Assembly: GCA_008638205.1 (NCBI GenBank)
Contig: VTPO01000001.1
Span: forward strand, 124,001 to 188,000
Reading direction: 5' to 3'
From: Pelagibacteraceae bacterium
Lineage (GTDB): Bacteria > Pseudomonadota > Alphaproteobacteria > Pelagibacterales > Pelagibacteraceae
DNA: 64,000 nt
Each line of letters starts with the position of its first letter. The first letter of the stretch is position 1. A model generated the notes under the pieces. The model worked only from the letters and a program-made list of their open reading frames with translations. It was not told the DNA's origin and searched no databases. The translations under genes and the position numbers were made by a program. This document shows positions 43,124 through 52,662 of this stretch, in pieces.

Positions 43124-44275
43124 ATGATTAAGAAACCAACAACAAAACCAAAGAACCCAAACTTCTCTTCAGGACCTTGTGCAAAGCGTCCAGGGTGGAA
43201 TATTCAAAATTTAAAAACAGATTCTTTGGGAAGATCACATAGAGCAAAACTTCCGAAGCAAAGATTGGTAGAAGTTATTAATCTTAGCAAACAACTTTTA
43301 AAAATACCTGCCGATTATAAAGTGGGAATTATAGCTGGTTCTGATACAGGAGCAATTGAAGCTGCTATGTGGTCCTTACTTGGAAAAACAGGAGTGGAGG
43401 TCTTGGCATGGGAGAGTTTTGGAAGTGATTGGGTAAAGGACATTAAAGAACAGCTTAAAATTAAAAATCTAACCATTCACCAGTCGGACTACGGAGATTT
43501 ACCAGACTTTCAAAAAATTAATTTTGATAATGATATTGTTTTTAATTGGAATGGAACTACTTCTGGAGTTTGTTTGCCAAACGCAGATTGGATAATTGAT
43601 AATAGAAAAGGTTTAACTATTTGTGATGCTACATCTGCGGTCTTTGCCATGGAAATGGATTGGCATAAATTAGATGTAACAACTTGGTCTTGGCAAAAGG
43701 TTTTGGGCGGAGAGGCTGCTCATGGAATGATAGCTTTATCTCCAAAATCCCTAGAGCGATTATCTGAGTATCAACCTACTTGGCCTATTCCTAAAATATT
43801 TAGGTTAGCAAACAATAAAAAAGTAATTGAAGGCATTTTTAAAGGAGAAACAATCAATACTCCTTCGATGCTTTGTGTAGAAGATGCGATTGATGCTTTA
43901 AATTGGATTCAATCTATTGGAGGAAGCAAAGGCTCTATTGATAAGTCACAATCAAATTTGCAAGTAGTTAAAACATGGGTTGAAACAAAGGACTGGATTG
44001 ATTTTTTAGCAAAAGATTCTTCAACTCTTTCTTCAACAAGTATTTGTTTAAAAATTACAGATCCTTGGTTCTTGGAATTGTCAGTAGATCAACAACAATT
44101 AAAAATAAAAGAAATAAATAGTCTTTTGGATAAAGAGCAAGTTGCTTTTGATATTAATGCATATCGAACAGCGCCACCTGGATTTAGAATATGGGGAGGT
44201 GCTACGGTAGAATCTTCAGATATTGAGACGTTATTGCCATGGATTGAATGGGGTTACCAAAGTATAAAAGAATAA
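43124..44275 (+). CDS. serC: Phosphoserine aminotransferase
   Basis: The track start at 43100 is a non-ATG codon inside the terminator; the ATG at 43124 gives a normal N-terminus 'MIKKPTTKPKNPNFSSGPCAKRPGW' and 383 residues. 'TSGVCLPNADWI' and the PLP-Lys region 'TTWSWQKVLGGEAAHGM' identify SerC of the alphaproteobacterial/archaeal-like type. It transaminates 3-phosphohydroxypyruvate to phosphoserine. It is immediately followed by serA (start next to its stop) and then serB, so the full serine pathway from 3-phosphoglycerate is one operon. The promoter presumably lies upstream of the preceding terminator or depends on read-through. Confidence 0.94.
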   Translation: MIKKPTTKPKNPNFSSGPCAKRPGWNIQNLKTDSLGRSHRAKLPKQRLVEVINLSKQLLKIPADYKVGIIAGSDTGAIEAAMWSLLGKTGVEVLAWESFGSDWVKDIKEQLKIKNLTIHQSDYGDLPDFQKINFDNDIVFNWNGTTSGVCLPNADWIIDNRKGLTICDATSAVFAMEMDWHKLDVTTWSWQKVLGGEAAHGMIALSPKSLERLSEYQPTWPIPKIFRLANNKKVIEGIFKGETINTPSMLCVEDAIDALNWIQSIGGSKGSIDKSQSNLQVVKTWVETKDWIDFLAKDSSTLSSTSICLKITDPWFLELSVDQQQLKIKEINSLLDKEQVAFDINAYRTAPPGFRIWGGATVESSDIETLLPWIEWGYQSIKE

Positions 44276-45859
44276 ATGTTTAAAGTTTTAATAGCAGATA
44301 AATTGAGTGAGGAAGCAGTCAGAATTTTTACTGACAACGGTATCGAAGCCATTGTTAAAAATGGCCTAGATGAAGCTGCTCTCATTGAAGAGTTACAAGA
44401 TTATGATGGATTGGTAGTTCGTTCAGCCACGAAAGCTACCAAAAAAGTAATTGAGTCTTGTAAAAAATTAAAAGTAATTGGTAGAGCAGGTATTGGAGTT
44501 GATAATATTGATTTAGAAGCTGCCACTAACAATGGTAAAGTAGTCATGAACACACCATTTGGTAATTCTATTACTACTGCGGAACACGCTATTACTTTGC
44601 TTTTGTCTACTGCTAGGCAAATTCCTTTTGCTAGTCAAACAACCCATGAAGGAAAATGGGAAAAATCTTCTATCAAAGGAATTGAAGTTACAGGAAAATA
44701 TTTGGGAGTAATTGGATGTGGAAACATAGGATCTATTGTTGCTCAACGTGCTTTAGGTTTGCAGTTTAAAGTATTAGCATTTGACCCTTTTTTACAAGAT
44801 AAGAAAGCAGAAGAGTTGGGAGTAGAAAAAGTATCCCTAGATGATTTGTTTAAACGATCGGATTTTATTACTTTGCACACTCCTCTTACAGAAAAAACAA
44901 AAAATATTATTGGCAAAGAATCTTTTTCTAAAATGAAAAAAGGTGTACGAATTGTCAATTGTGCAAGAGGGGGGTTGGTAGATGAAGATGCTTTGAAGGA
45001 AAATTTAGAATCTGGCCATGTTGCTAGTGCTGCTTTAGATGTATTTGTAAATGAGCCCCCTAAAGATAGCTCTTTACTTGGAACTAAAAATCTTATTTTA
45101 ACACCTCATTTAGGAGCCTCCACTACAGAAGCCCAAGAAAAAGTTGCCTTACAAATTGCAGAACAAATAAGTGATTATTTAAAAACAGGCGCTATTATGA
45201 ATGCCGTAAACACTTTCTCTTTAACTGCAAAAGAATACACCTCCGTAAAGCCTTATTTGTCTCTATGTTCACAACTAGGAGGGTTTGCAGGACAGTTAAC
45301 AGAGAATGCTGTTAAGTCTATTCAAGTAGAATTTGAAGGGCAGGCATCTGAAATTAACACTCAACCACTTTTGCAGACTATTATTTATGCGTTACTGAAA
45401 CCGACAATGGATAATGTTAATGTTATAAATTCTATTTTAGTTGCAAAAAGTAAATCCATTGAAATTTCAGAAGTGAAACATCAAAAACAATCTGAATATC
45501 AAACATGTATTAAGCTAACAGTAACTACTGACAAGCAAAGCAGGTCTGTTTCAGGAACTTTGTTTGCTGGCAAACCTAGAATTGTAGAAATAAAAGGAAT
45601 AGAGATTGACGCAGGACTTTCAGCCCACAACTTATATATTAGCAATGAAGACAAACCTGGTTTTATTCGTGATTTATCTAAAGTGTTAGCAGATAACAAA
45701 ATTAATATTGGAACTTTCAATCTAGGAAGGAAGAACTCCGGTGGAGAGGCTGTAGCGCTTATTTCAACAGATAGCAAAATTGAAGAAGCAGTAATAGAAA
45801 GTATTAAAAAAATTCCATTGGTTATTCAGGCTAAATATTTAAGTTTTGATGAACAATAA
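44276..45859 (+). CDS. serA: D-3-phosphoglycerate dehydrogenase
   Basis: A 527-residue long-form SerA. The NAD site is 'KYLGVIGCGNIGSIVAQRA', the catalytic Arg/Glu/His region includes 'VNCARGGLVDEDALKENL' and 'LTPHLGASTTEAQ', then an intervening (ASB) domain and a C-terminal ACT domain 'LYISNEDKPGFIRDLSKVLADN', which likely allows serine feedback. It oxidises 3-phosphoglycerate to 3-phosphohydroxypyruvate. It abuts serC without a gap and overlaps serB by ~11 bp. Confidence 0.96.
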   Translation: MFKVLIADKLSEEAVRIFTDNGIEAIVKNGLDEAALIEELQDYDGLVVRSATKATKKVIESCKKLKVIGRAGIGVDNIDLEAATNNGKVVMNTPFGNSITTAEHAITLLLSTARQIPFASQTTHEGKWEKSSIKGIEVTGKYLGVIGCGNIGSIVAQRALGLQFKVLAFDPFLQDKKAEELGVEKVSLDDLFKRSDFITLHTPLTEKTKNIIGKESFSKMKKGVRIVNCARGGLVDEDALKENLESGHVASAALDVFVNEPPKDSSLLGTKNLILTPHLGASTTEAQEKVALQIAEQISDYLKTGAIMNAVNTFSLTAKEYTSVKPYLSLCSQLGGFAGQLTENAVKSIQVEFEGQASEINTQPLLQTIIYALLKPTMDNVNVINSILVAKSKSIEISEVKHQKQSEYQTCIKLTVTTDKQSRSVSGTLFAGKPRIVEIKGIEIDAGLSAHNLYISNEDKPGFIRDLSKVLADNKINIGTFNLGRKNSGGEAVALISTDSKIEEAVIESIKKIPLVIQAKYLSFDEQ

Positions 45860-46736
45860 AGACCAAGTCGTTACAATCGTACATTCCCATTCGCTTGCTA
45901 AAGAAGATTTATCTAAGTATTTTCAAAACACTCTTTCTCTTAAAATTAATAAAGAAATTAAGCTCTCCGATTGTGCGTATGATTTTTATTTAGAATCTAT
46001 AACCCCAGAGCAAAATCAAGAGTTAAGAAAAAAATGTTATCTAGAAAAGATAGATATTTGCATTCAGTTCTTAACCAGTAGAGAAAAAAAAATATTACTC
46101 TCAGATATGGATGCCACTATTATTGAAAACGAAACATTAGACGATCTAGTGAAACTTGGTGGCATAAAAACCAATATTGATGAGACCAGTAAATTAGCCA
46201 TGGAAGGCAAAATTGATATTAAGACAACATTAAATACGAGGCTGAATTATTTAAAAGGAAAATCCAAAACATTAATTGATCAAGTATTAGCAAGAATTAA
46301 ATTTCACCCAGGCTCTAAAGTGTTGGTCAAAACCCTTAATCAAAAAGGATTTATTACCAGCTTAGTGACAGGAGGTTTTGCTCCCATCTCCACTTTTGTT
46401 GGAGATCGTTTAGGATTTCAAAATGTTATTAGTAATGAATTTGAATTTAAAGACGATTGTTTCACTGGAAAGTATGCCCCAATCACCGCAGGAAAAAACT
46501 CAAAATTAGATTATTTAAACAAATTAACTGAAGAAAAAAATATTTCTAAATCTCAGGTAGTTGCGATTGGAGATGGGGCCAATGATCTAGGTATGTTAGT
46601 TAATTCTGGTCTTGGGGTCGGTTATCATGCCCACCAAATTGTAAAAGACAGTGTAGAAAATCAAATATTATTTAACGATCTTACAACACTTTTGTATTAT
46701 TTAGGAATATCAAAGAATGAATTTGATTTAAACTAA
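45849..46736 (+). CDS. serB: Phosphoserine phosphatase
   Basis: I start at ATG 45849 (track start 45846 is TTG), giving 295 residues. HAD motifs: 'LLSDMDATIIENETLDDL' (nucleophile DxD), 'SLVTGGFAPIS' (motif II) and 'VVAIGDGANDLGMLVNSGLGVGYHA' (motifs III/IV). SerB removes phosphate from phosphoserine as the last step of serine synthesis. The ~90-residue N-terminal part is degenerate relative to ACT-type extensions. Its start lies inside the serA end, so the operon is serC-serA-serB. Confidence 0.94.
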   Translation: MNNKDQVVTIVHSHSLAKEDLSKYFQNTLSLKINKEIKLSDCAYDFYLESITPEQNQELRKKCYLEKIDICIQFLTSREKKILLSDMDATIIENETLDDLVKLGGIKTNIDETSKLAMEGKIDIKTTLNTRLNYLKGKSKTLIDQVLARIKFHPGSKVLVKTLNQKGFITSLVTGGFAPISTFVGDRLGFQNVISNEFEFKDDCFTGKYAPITAGKNSKLDYLNKLTEEKNISKSQVVAIGDGANDLGMLVNSGLGVGYHAHQIVKDSVENQILFNDLTTLLYYLGISKNEFDLN

Positions 46737-46773
46737 TTCTTTAGACCTTAGCTGTTTTTACTAATCTAATTTT

Positions 46774-47790
46774 CTATTTTGTTGATTTCCATATTTTTAA
46801 GACATTCGTAAATGGAGATATTCCATATATAGAATTTACATTTGTCATATGTGTAGAAAGAGACGGCATAGGAGAGAAGCAATTGAATTTTTTATATATT
46901 TTATGAAGTGGTTTCTCATAAGGATTAAAATTGTTTGTCATCATGCTTTCATATTCTTTCCAATTTTTTAATAGTAATTTTTTAGATATCAAATAAGTGC
47001 AAAGACTTTCCTTAACTTTTCTCCAGTGCCTACCTTGCCCAGCAAATATTACAGTATTTTCTAAGTTATTATATAAATAAGGATAGTCAGCAGGACACAA
47101 GATTATTTCATCATTTAAAATAGTAGACAGTTTTTGATATGAGTAAATCATTTCAATAATAGAATTGTTTTGGTGGAGATAATCATCTTCTACAAAAAAT
47201 ATTAAGTCATAATTTGAATTTTTTGCGTACAATTTTGAATCAAATATGTGTGCATTGTGAGCGACCATTCTTTTATTGTTTTTAAATTTCATTTTACTCT
47301 CGTACTTTGCAATGTCTAAAGAGGATATTTCATTTTTTATTTTGTATTTTTTTATTATTTTTTTTAGATTATTTACAACTGCAGAGGAGGAGTTATCATC
47401 AATAACTTTTAAAAAAAATTTAATATTCGGAATTTTTTTTTGACAATCATGCATTGAATTGCAAAGAGATTGCAATGATTTATATGTGTATTCTTTTTTT
47501 TCTTTTTCAAAAATTCTTTTTTTATTTTGACTTAGCAACTTATTTTCATTGGTAAAAGATCTAAATATCACTAAGAAACTATTAATTTTTCTAGTAACTT
47601 TTAATTCTCCCAAAGGAAAAGTTATATTTTTTTGGTTAAATACACTGAGGTTTTCATTTAATTTCAAATTACTGCTTGGAACAAAAAATCTACTTTGGTC
47701 GATAACTTCAAATCCTATTTTTCTTGATATTTTTATAAATAATTTTTTAAAAAAACTGTATTGTTCTTTATGTAATAATTTTTTTCTCAT
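46774..47790 (-). CDS. Putative glycosyltransferase-like protein
   Basis: This 338-residue protein is very rich in Lys, Asn, Ile and Phe, with long A/T runs in its DNA beyond the local norm. A GT-A-like core is suggested by 'FFLKVIDDNSSSAVVNNLKKI' (a 'DDNS' nucleotide-binding pattern) and 'YDLIFFVEDDYLHQNNSIIEMI', where EDD could be the metal-binding DxD equivalent. A late segment 'MPSLSTHMTNVNSIYGISPF' may hold an acceptor site. No membrane segments are evident. It lies alone, opposite to its neighbours, between serB and a rhodanese gene. A surface-polysaccharide role and acquisition by transfer are inferences. Confidence 0.6.
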   Translation of the reverse strand: MRKKLLHKEQYSFFKKLFIKISRKIGFEVIDQSRFFVPSSNLKLNENLSVFNQKNITFPLGELKVTRKINSFLVIFRSFTNENKLLSQNKKRIFEKEKKEYTYKSLQSLCNSMHDCQKKIPNIKFFLKVIDDNSSSAVVNNLKKIIKKYKIKNEISSLDIAKYESKMKFKNNKRMVAHNAHIFDSKLYAKNSNYDLIFFVEDDYLHQNNSIIEMIYSYQKLSTILNDEIILCPADYPYLYNNLENTVIFAGQGRHWRKVKESLCTYLISKKLLLKNWKEYESMMTNNFNPYEKPLHKIYKKFNCFSPMPSLSTHMTNVNSIYGISPFTNVLKIWKSTK

Positions 47791-47818
47791 TGTGAATTAT
47801 CTATGATATAATCTAATA

Positions 47819-48238
47819 ATGGAAATTAAGTCTACAAAGTTATTGGTTGAAGAGGCTTTGAAAATTGCAAAAACTATAACGCCTTTTGAAGCTAAGGAAA
47901 TGCTTAGAAATTTAGACACAAGCATTTTAATCGATATTAGAGATGTGAGGGAGTTGCAAAAAACAGGAACTATTGAAGGGTCAAGGCACATGCCTAGAGG
48001 TATGTTGGAATTTTGGCTAGACCCCCAAAGCCCTTATTTCAAAAAAGATATGCCGATAACTATGAATAAAATACTTTTTTGTGGATCTAATTGGAGAAGC
48101 GCATTGGCCACAAAAACATTAATGGAGATGGGATTTAATAATGTTACGCATATCAAAGGTGGGTTCCAAGCACTAGTAGATGCTGGTTTTTCAGTTCAAA
48201 AAGTAGAACCAAATAGCACCTATAAGTCGAGTGCATAA
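47819..48238 (+). CDS. Rhodanese-like domain protein
   Basis: The 139 residues contain one rhodanese domain: 'SILIDIRDVRELQKTGTIEGSRHMPRGML' (N-terminal CH2A-like motif) and the active-site loop 'KILFCGSNWRSALATKTLMEMGF', with Cys present. 'VTHIKGGFQALVDAG' closes the fold. It probably transfers sulfur from thiosulfate or persulfide. It precedes amtB by 55 bp on the same strand; a functional connection to ammonium uptake is not evident. Confidence 0.88.
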   Translation: MEIKSTKLLVEEALKIAKTITPFEAKEMLRNLDTSILIDIRDVRELQKTGTIEGSRHMPRGMLEFWLDPQSPYFKKDMPITMNKILFCGSNWRSALATKTLMEMGFNNVTHIKGGFQALVDAGFSVQKVEPNSTYKSSA

Positions 48239-48293
48239 AAGATATGCACATTTAACATAACTACTCTTCCTCCAACATTCTATTTTACCTTCA

Positions 48294-49499
48294 ATGAGTA
48301 ATGCAAATACAGCATGGATACTAACATCAACAGCCTTAGTGCTGTTTATGACTTTACCAGGTCTTGCTTTGTTTTATGCAGGTCTGGTTAGATCTAAAAA
48401 TACTATTTCAGTGCTAGCACAGTGTTTAGTAATAGCGGTCTTAGCGTCAGTTGTTTGGTTTGTGGTTGGCTATTCGCTATCCTTTAGTGGAGATGGTTCT
48501 TACATTGGAAATTTAGATAAAATTTTTTTAAAAACAGTTAATTTAAAAAGCTTGTCTGGTGATATTCCAGAAACAGTTTTTGTGATGTTTCAAATGACTT
48601 TTGCAATAATTACCCCAGCTTTAATTGTTGGAGCGTTTGTCGAAAGAATGAAATTTTCCGCAGTTGTTTTATTTACGGTTCTTTGGCTAATATTGGTATA
48701 CGCACCTGCAACTCACTGGGTTTGGGGTGGTGGATGGTTAGCAAAAATGGGTGTGTTTGATTTTGCAGGTGGGCTAGTAGTCCATACTACTGCTGGAATA
48801 TCCGCATTAGTTATTGCGTATTCCTTAGGGTCTCGAAAAGATTTTCCCAAAAATTTCAATCCTCCTCACAGCCCTGTATTAGCTATGATCGGAGCTTGTA
48901 TGCTTTGGGTTGGTTGGTTTGGATTTAATGCAGGATCTGCTTTATCTGCCAATGAAAGCGCTGGGATGGCAATGCTAGTGACACATATTTCTGCAGCTAC
49001 AGCTACTATAACTTGGATGTTTATTGATTGGATAAAAAATGGAAAACCAGGGTTAGTAGGAATGATTACCGGAATGATTGCGGGACTTGCAACTATTACA
49101 CCAGCTTCTGGATTTGTTGGACCCATGGGAGCAATTATTTTAGGAATTTTAGCCGGTAGTATTTGTTATTATTGTGTTGGGTTTGTTAAATTCAAACTTC
49201 AAATTGATGACTCTTTAGATGTGTTTGCAGTTCACGGTGTGGGTGGAATATTAGGAACATTGCTAGCAGGAATTTTAGCTACAGATTTTTTTGGAGGATT
49301 AGGTTTGGACAAATCTGCTGCAGAACAAACTATGATACAAGCAATTGGAATATTATCCGTAGCTCTTTTATCATTTGTTGGAACTGTCATAATTGTAAAA
49401 ATTATTAAACTGACAACTGGATTAAGAGTTCCAGAGGATGAAGAAATAGGAGAAGGACTTGACTTTGGAAGTCATGGTGAGAGCAGCTACAACCTTTAA
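48294..49499 (+). CDS. amtB: Ammonium transporter
   Basis: The 401 residues span ~11 membrane helices. Hallmarks are 'LMTLPGLALFYAGLVRSKN', 'ATHWVWGGGWLAKMGVFDFAGGLVVHTTAGISAL' (first pore His) and 'DVFAVHGVGGILGTLLAGILA' (second pore His). It moves ammonium into the cell. No signal peptide is apparent, so helix 1 starts near residue 8. A PII gene normally follows amtB; here the only PII gene in the window is ~8 kb upstream and lacks Tyr51. Confidence 0.95.
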   Translation: MSNANTAWILTSTALVLFMTLPGLALFYAGLVRSKNTISVLAQCLVIAVLASVVWFVVGYSLSFSGDGSYIGNLDKIFLKTVNLKSLSGDIPETVFVMFQMTFAIITPALIVGAFVERMKFSAVVLFTVLWLILVYAPATHWVWGGGWLAKMGVFDFAGGLVVHTTAGISALVIAYSLGSRKDFPKNFNPPHSPVLAMIGACMLWVGWFGFNAGSALSANESAGMAMLVTHISAATATITWMFIDWIKNGKPGLVGMITGMIAGLATITPASGFVGPMGAIILGILAGSICYYCVGFVKFKLQIDDSLDVFAVHGVGGILGTLLAGILATDFFGGLGLDKSAAEQTMIQAIGILSVALLSFVGTVIIVKIIKLTTGLRVPEDEEIGEGLDFGSHGESSYNL

Positions 49500-49625
49500 T
49501 TGTAAATAATTTCTTCACTTTAACTTACTCTCGTAAACAAAAGCTAAATTTTTTATTTTTTAATTTGACAGTAAATGTTTTTTATTATCCACTAATAAAA
49601 AATTAAAAACTTCGGGGGAAATAAC

Positions 49626-51173
49626 ATGAGCAATCAATCAACTGTAAGTATTTCAAAAACACTAGACACTTCTCACTTAAAGGTAAGTTTTCCATTTAAA
49701 GAAAAATATGGAAATTTTATTAATGGAAAATTTGAAAATCCAAAATCTGGAAAGTATTTTGATAATACATCTCCCATTACCAATGAAGTAATATGTAAAA
49801 TTCCAAGATCTAATCAAGAAGATGTTGATTTTGCTTTGGATGCTGCTCACGCTGCGTTTCCTTCTTGGGGGGTTACCTCAATTACAGAAAGATCTAATAT
49901 TTTACTTAAAATTGCGGACGTAATTGAAAAAAATTTAAATGTATTGGCTGTTGCAGAATGTTTAGACAACGGAAAGCCTATTAGAGAATGTATGGCTGCT
50001 GACTTGCCTTTAGTTGTGGATCATTGGAGATATTTTGCTGGGGTTATTAGAGCTGAAGAGGGTTCTGTTTCTGAAATAAGTAATAGTGAATATTCTTATC
50101 ACATTCCTGAACCGCTGGGTGTTGTTGGTCAAATCATTCCTTGGAATTTCCCTTTGCTAATGGCTACTTGGAAACTTGCACCAGCATTAGCAGCTGGAAA
50201 CTGTGTTGTAATTAAACCAGCCGAACAAACTCCTGCATCAATATTAGTTTTAATGGAACTTATTGGAGATTTGCTTCCTCCTGGAGTTCTTAATGTGGTT
50301 AGTGGTTTTGGACTTGAGGCAGGAAAACCCTTGGCGTCATCGAAAAGAATTAAAAAAATTGCTTTTACAGGAGAAACAACAACTGGTCGATTAATTATGC
50401 AGTACGCATCGCAAAATTTAATTCCAATCACTTTAGAGTTGGGTGGAAAGTCTCCTAACGTATTCTTTGAGGATGTTATGGATAAAGACGATGATTTTTT
50501 TGATAAATGCTTAGAAGGCTTTACAATGTTTGCTCTTAATCAGGGCGAGGTTTGTACTTGCCCTAGTAGAGTACTAGTTCAAGAATCTATCTATGATAAA
50601 TTTATAAAGAGAGCCATAGAAAGAACAAAAGCTGTTACGCAAGATAACCCTTTAAAAATGGAAACCATGATCGGTGCTCAAGTATCGCTAGAGCAAATGG
50701 AAAAAATAAAATCTTACTTAGATTTAGGTAAGAAAGAGGGAGCCAAAGTTCTATGTGGAGGCGAAGTTGCTAATTTAAACAGTGGTTTGGAAAAAGGTAA
50801 TTATATCCAGCCCACTATTTTTGAAGGCAATAACTCAATGAGAATATTTCAGGAAGAAATTTTTGGTCCTGTTGTATCAGTCACCACATTTAAAGATGAG
50901 GCGGAAGCATTAAGTATAGCAAATGATACTCTTTATGGTTTAGGTGCTGGAGTTTGGACTCGAAATGGAAATATCGCATATAGAATGGGAAGGGGTATTC
51001 AGGCCGGAAGAGTATGGACCAACTGTTATCATGCTTACCCAGCCCACGCAGCTTTTGGAGGTTATAAGCAGTCTGGTATTGGAAGAGAAACTCATAAAAT
51101 GATGTTAAATCATTATAGGCAAGTCAAGAATTTGCACGTGTCTTATAGTGAAAAAAAATTAGGATTCTTTTAA
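49626..51173 (+). CDS. NAD-dependent aldehyde dehydrogenase (AldB/ExaC type)
   Basis: The 515 residues match ALDH: '[34 protein letters not shown]' (NAD binding), '[17 protein letters not shown]' (catalytic Glu) and '[18 protein letters not shown]' (catalytic Cys). The '[11 protein letters not shown]' form is that of ExaC/AldB acetaldehyde-type dehydrogenases. SD ggggga lies 7 bp before the ATG, and a ttgaca -35-like box occurs at 49565, though no convincing -10 is spaced from it. It is followed after 45 bp by DUF779, a frequent partner. Confidence 0.93.
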   Translation: MSNQSTVSISKTLDTSHLKVSFPFKEKYGNFINGKFENPKSGKYFDNTSPITNEVICKIPRSNQEDVDFALDAAHAAFPSWGVTSITERSNILLKIADVIEKNLNVLAVAECLDNGKPIRECMAADLPLVVDHWRYFAGVIRAEEGSVSEISNSEYSYHIPEPLGVVGQIIPWNFPLLMATWKLAPALAAGNCVVIKPAEQTPASILVLMELIGDLLPPGVLNVVSGFGLEAGKPLASSKRIKKIAFTGETTTGRLIMQYASQNLIPITLELGGKSPNVFFEDVMDKDDDFFDKCLEGFTMFALNQGEVCTCPSRVLVQESIYDKFIKRAIERTKAVTQDNPLKMETMIGAQVSLEQMEKIKSYLDLGKKEGAKVLCGGEVANLNSGLEKGNYIQPTIFEGNNSMRIFQEEIFGPVVSVTTFKDEAEALSIANDTLYGLGAGVWTRNGNIAYRMGRGIQAGRVWTNCYHAYPAHAAFGGYKQSGIGRETHKMMLNHYRQVKNLHVSYSEKKLGFF

Positions 51174-51218
51174 ACAATTTATTACAATGGTCTATAGTTA
51201 AATATAAGCCATTAAAAA

Positions 51219-51554
51219 ATGAAAGTTTCTGCTACCAGCTCTGCACTTCAGCTAATTCAAGAATTAAAAAAAAATCATGGGAATGATCTTTTATTTCATC
51301 AATCAGGTGGTTGCTGTGATGGTAGCGCCCCAATGTGTTACCCTTCCAAAGAATTTTTGGTAGGAGATCAGGATGTTTTGTTAGGAGAGATTGGTGGGAT
51401 TCCATTTTATATCAGCGAAACCCAACATGAGGCGTGGAAAAATACAGATCTAATTATTGATTGTATTAAAGGCATGGGTGGTATGTTTTCGCTAGATAAC
51501 GGAACTGGAAAAAGATTTTTAACCAGATCTGAAATTTGCGAAGTTAAAAAATAA
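51219..51554 (+). CDS. DUF779 family protein
   Basis: The 111 residues show the DUF779 motifs 'LLFHQSGGCCDGSAPMCYPS' and 'FYISETQHEAWKNTDLIIDCIKGMGGMFSLD'. The 'GGCCDGSAPMC' cluster of Cys suggests a metal or redox site. The family has no established activity but is very often encoded next to acetaldehyde-type aldehyde dehydrogenases, as here. It ends exactly at the start of the convergent HCCA isomerase stop. Confidence 0.9.
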   Translation: MKVSATSSALQLIQELKKNHGNDLLFHQSGGCCDGSAPMCYPSKEFLVGDQDVLLGEIGGIPFYISETQHEAWKNTDLIIDCIKGMGGMFSLDNGTGKRFLTRSEICEVKK

Positions 51555-52145
51555 TTACTTTTTTGCTTCTTTAAAAACAAACTCTAGTCTATCCTGACCC
51601 CAAAACATTTTTCCATTCACAATAAACGTGGGAGCTCCAAAAATACCCTTTTTAAAAGCAGCATCCGTTCTGTCTTTTAATTCATCTTTAATTGTTGGAT
51701 CTGATAATTTTTGTGCAAAATCACTATAATTAATATCCATATTTTTTAAAAATTTTTCAAAAATCTTGTCATCATTTAGGTTTAAGGAATCTACCCACGC
51801 TGCAATAAAGAATTTATCAATATAATTTTGAAAATAATCATTTTGGCCAGCTACAATAGCGCCACGCATAATTTGAATAGTTTTGATAGGGAAATATCTA
51901 TTAAATTGGTATTTAATTTTATACTTATCTGCAAATAATTTTAAATCTTTGATCAAATACTTTCCTCTTAAGGGATTAAGACCTGGAGCTGTGATATCCG
52001 CAAGCCTATGCAAACCTCCTAGAAAAATAGGCATGTAGTTTATCTTCTCTCCAGTTTCTTTTTCATATTTTCTTATTTGGGTGTGAGCCAGATAGGAGTA
52101 GGGACTGCTAATATCAAAGTAAAAATCAATTTTTTTATTAGCCAT
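51555..52145 (-). CDS. DsbA-like 2-hydroxychromene-2-carboxylate isomerase family protein
   Basis: The 196-residue thioredoxin-like protein begins 'KIDFYFDISSPYSYLAHTQI', with the Ser-Pro-Tyr-Ser active loop of HCCA isomerases/kappa-class GSTs rather than CxxC. 'KGIFGAPTFIVNGKMFWGQDRLEFV' is the cis-Pro and C-terminal signature. The classical reaction is glutathione-dependent isomerisation in naphthalene breakdown; in organisms without such pathways the substrate is unknown. It overlaps the ABA4-like gene upstream by one base. Confidence 0.88.
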   Translation of the reverse strand: MANKKIDFYFDISSPYSYLAHTQIRKYEKETGEKINYMPIFLGGLHRLADITAPGLNPLRGKYLIKDLKLFADKYKIKYQFNRYFPIKTIQIMRGAIVAGQNDYFQNYIDKFFIAAWVDSLNLNDDKIFEKFLKNMDINYSDFAQKLSDPTIKDELKDRTDAAFKKGIFGAPTFIVNGKMFWGQDRLEFVFKEAKK

Positions 52146-52639
52146 TAATCATGAATCCTAATTTTTTGAATGATGATGAGCCTAACAAACAAATACAAAA
52201 ATAAGCCTAACGGACCAGTAAAGTAAGTTAAAATCAAAGGTAAGGCAATTACGTACTTGTGAATCCCATTTCTTAATGCATCTTTTGCAATCCATGTTCC
52301 TACAAAAATACTAATAGTTAAAAAATGGATCCAAAAAGTTAACAAAAACAGTTTGTTGTCTAGCAAGGAAGAGAGTTGATCTATTCCAAGATATAAAGAA
52401 AAATTATTGAGAGCAATACTTGCTGCTTCTTCAGCAAATATTCCACCATTATAAAACTGTTGATACAAAAGGTACCCATACGTACAGGCAAGAATAGATG
52501 GAAGCGCGATAGTGTTAATTATAATATTAGTAAATTTAGAATTGGGAGCGACTAACAACATAACCCATAAAGGGATAACTGCATAATTAGACACAAGATA
52601 AATTGTTTCTAAGGTAAAAAAATCTTTGATAGTTTCCAT
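52145..52639 (-). CDS. ABA4-like (DUF4281) integral membrane protein
   Basis: A 164-residue protein with four hydrophobic segments. 'ETIYLVSNYAVIPLWVMLLVAP', 'FWIHFLTISIFVGTWIAKDALRNGI' and 'LPLILTYFTGPLGLFLYLFVRLI' follow the ABA4/DUF4281 pattern. In plants ABA4 is needed to form neoxanthin; the bacterial role is not established. It is co-transcribed with an HCCA-isomerase-like gene. Confidence 0.75.
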   Translation of the reverse strand: METIKDFFTLETIYLVSNYAVIPLWVMLLVAPNSKFTNIIINTIALPSILACTYGYLLYQQFYNGGIFAEEAASIALNNFSLYLGIDQLSSLLDNKLFLLTFWIHFLTISIFVGTWIAKDALRNGIHKYVIALPLILTYFTGPLGLFLYLFVRLIIIQKIRIHD

Positions 52640-52662
52640 GTTATGATAGGTAAATATTATAT

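Noticed and set aside
51180-51220. aatgg...ccatt hairpin between the aldehyde dehydrogenase and DUF779 genes
   Set aside because: Only five base pairs with a long loop; likely chance in AT-rich DNA.
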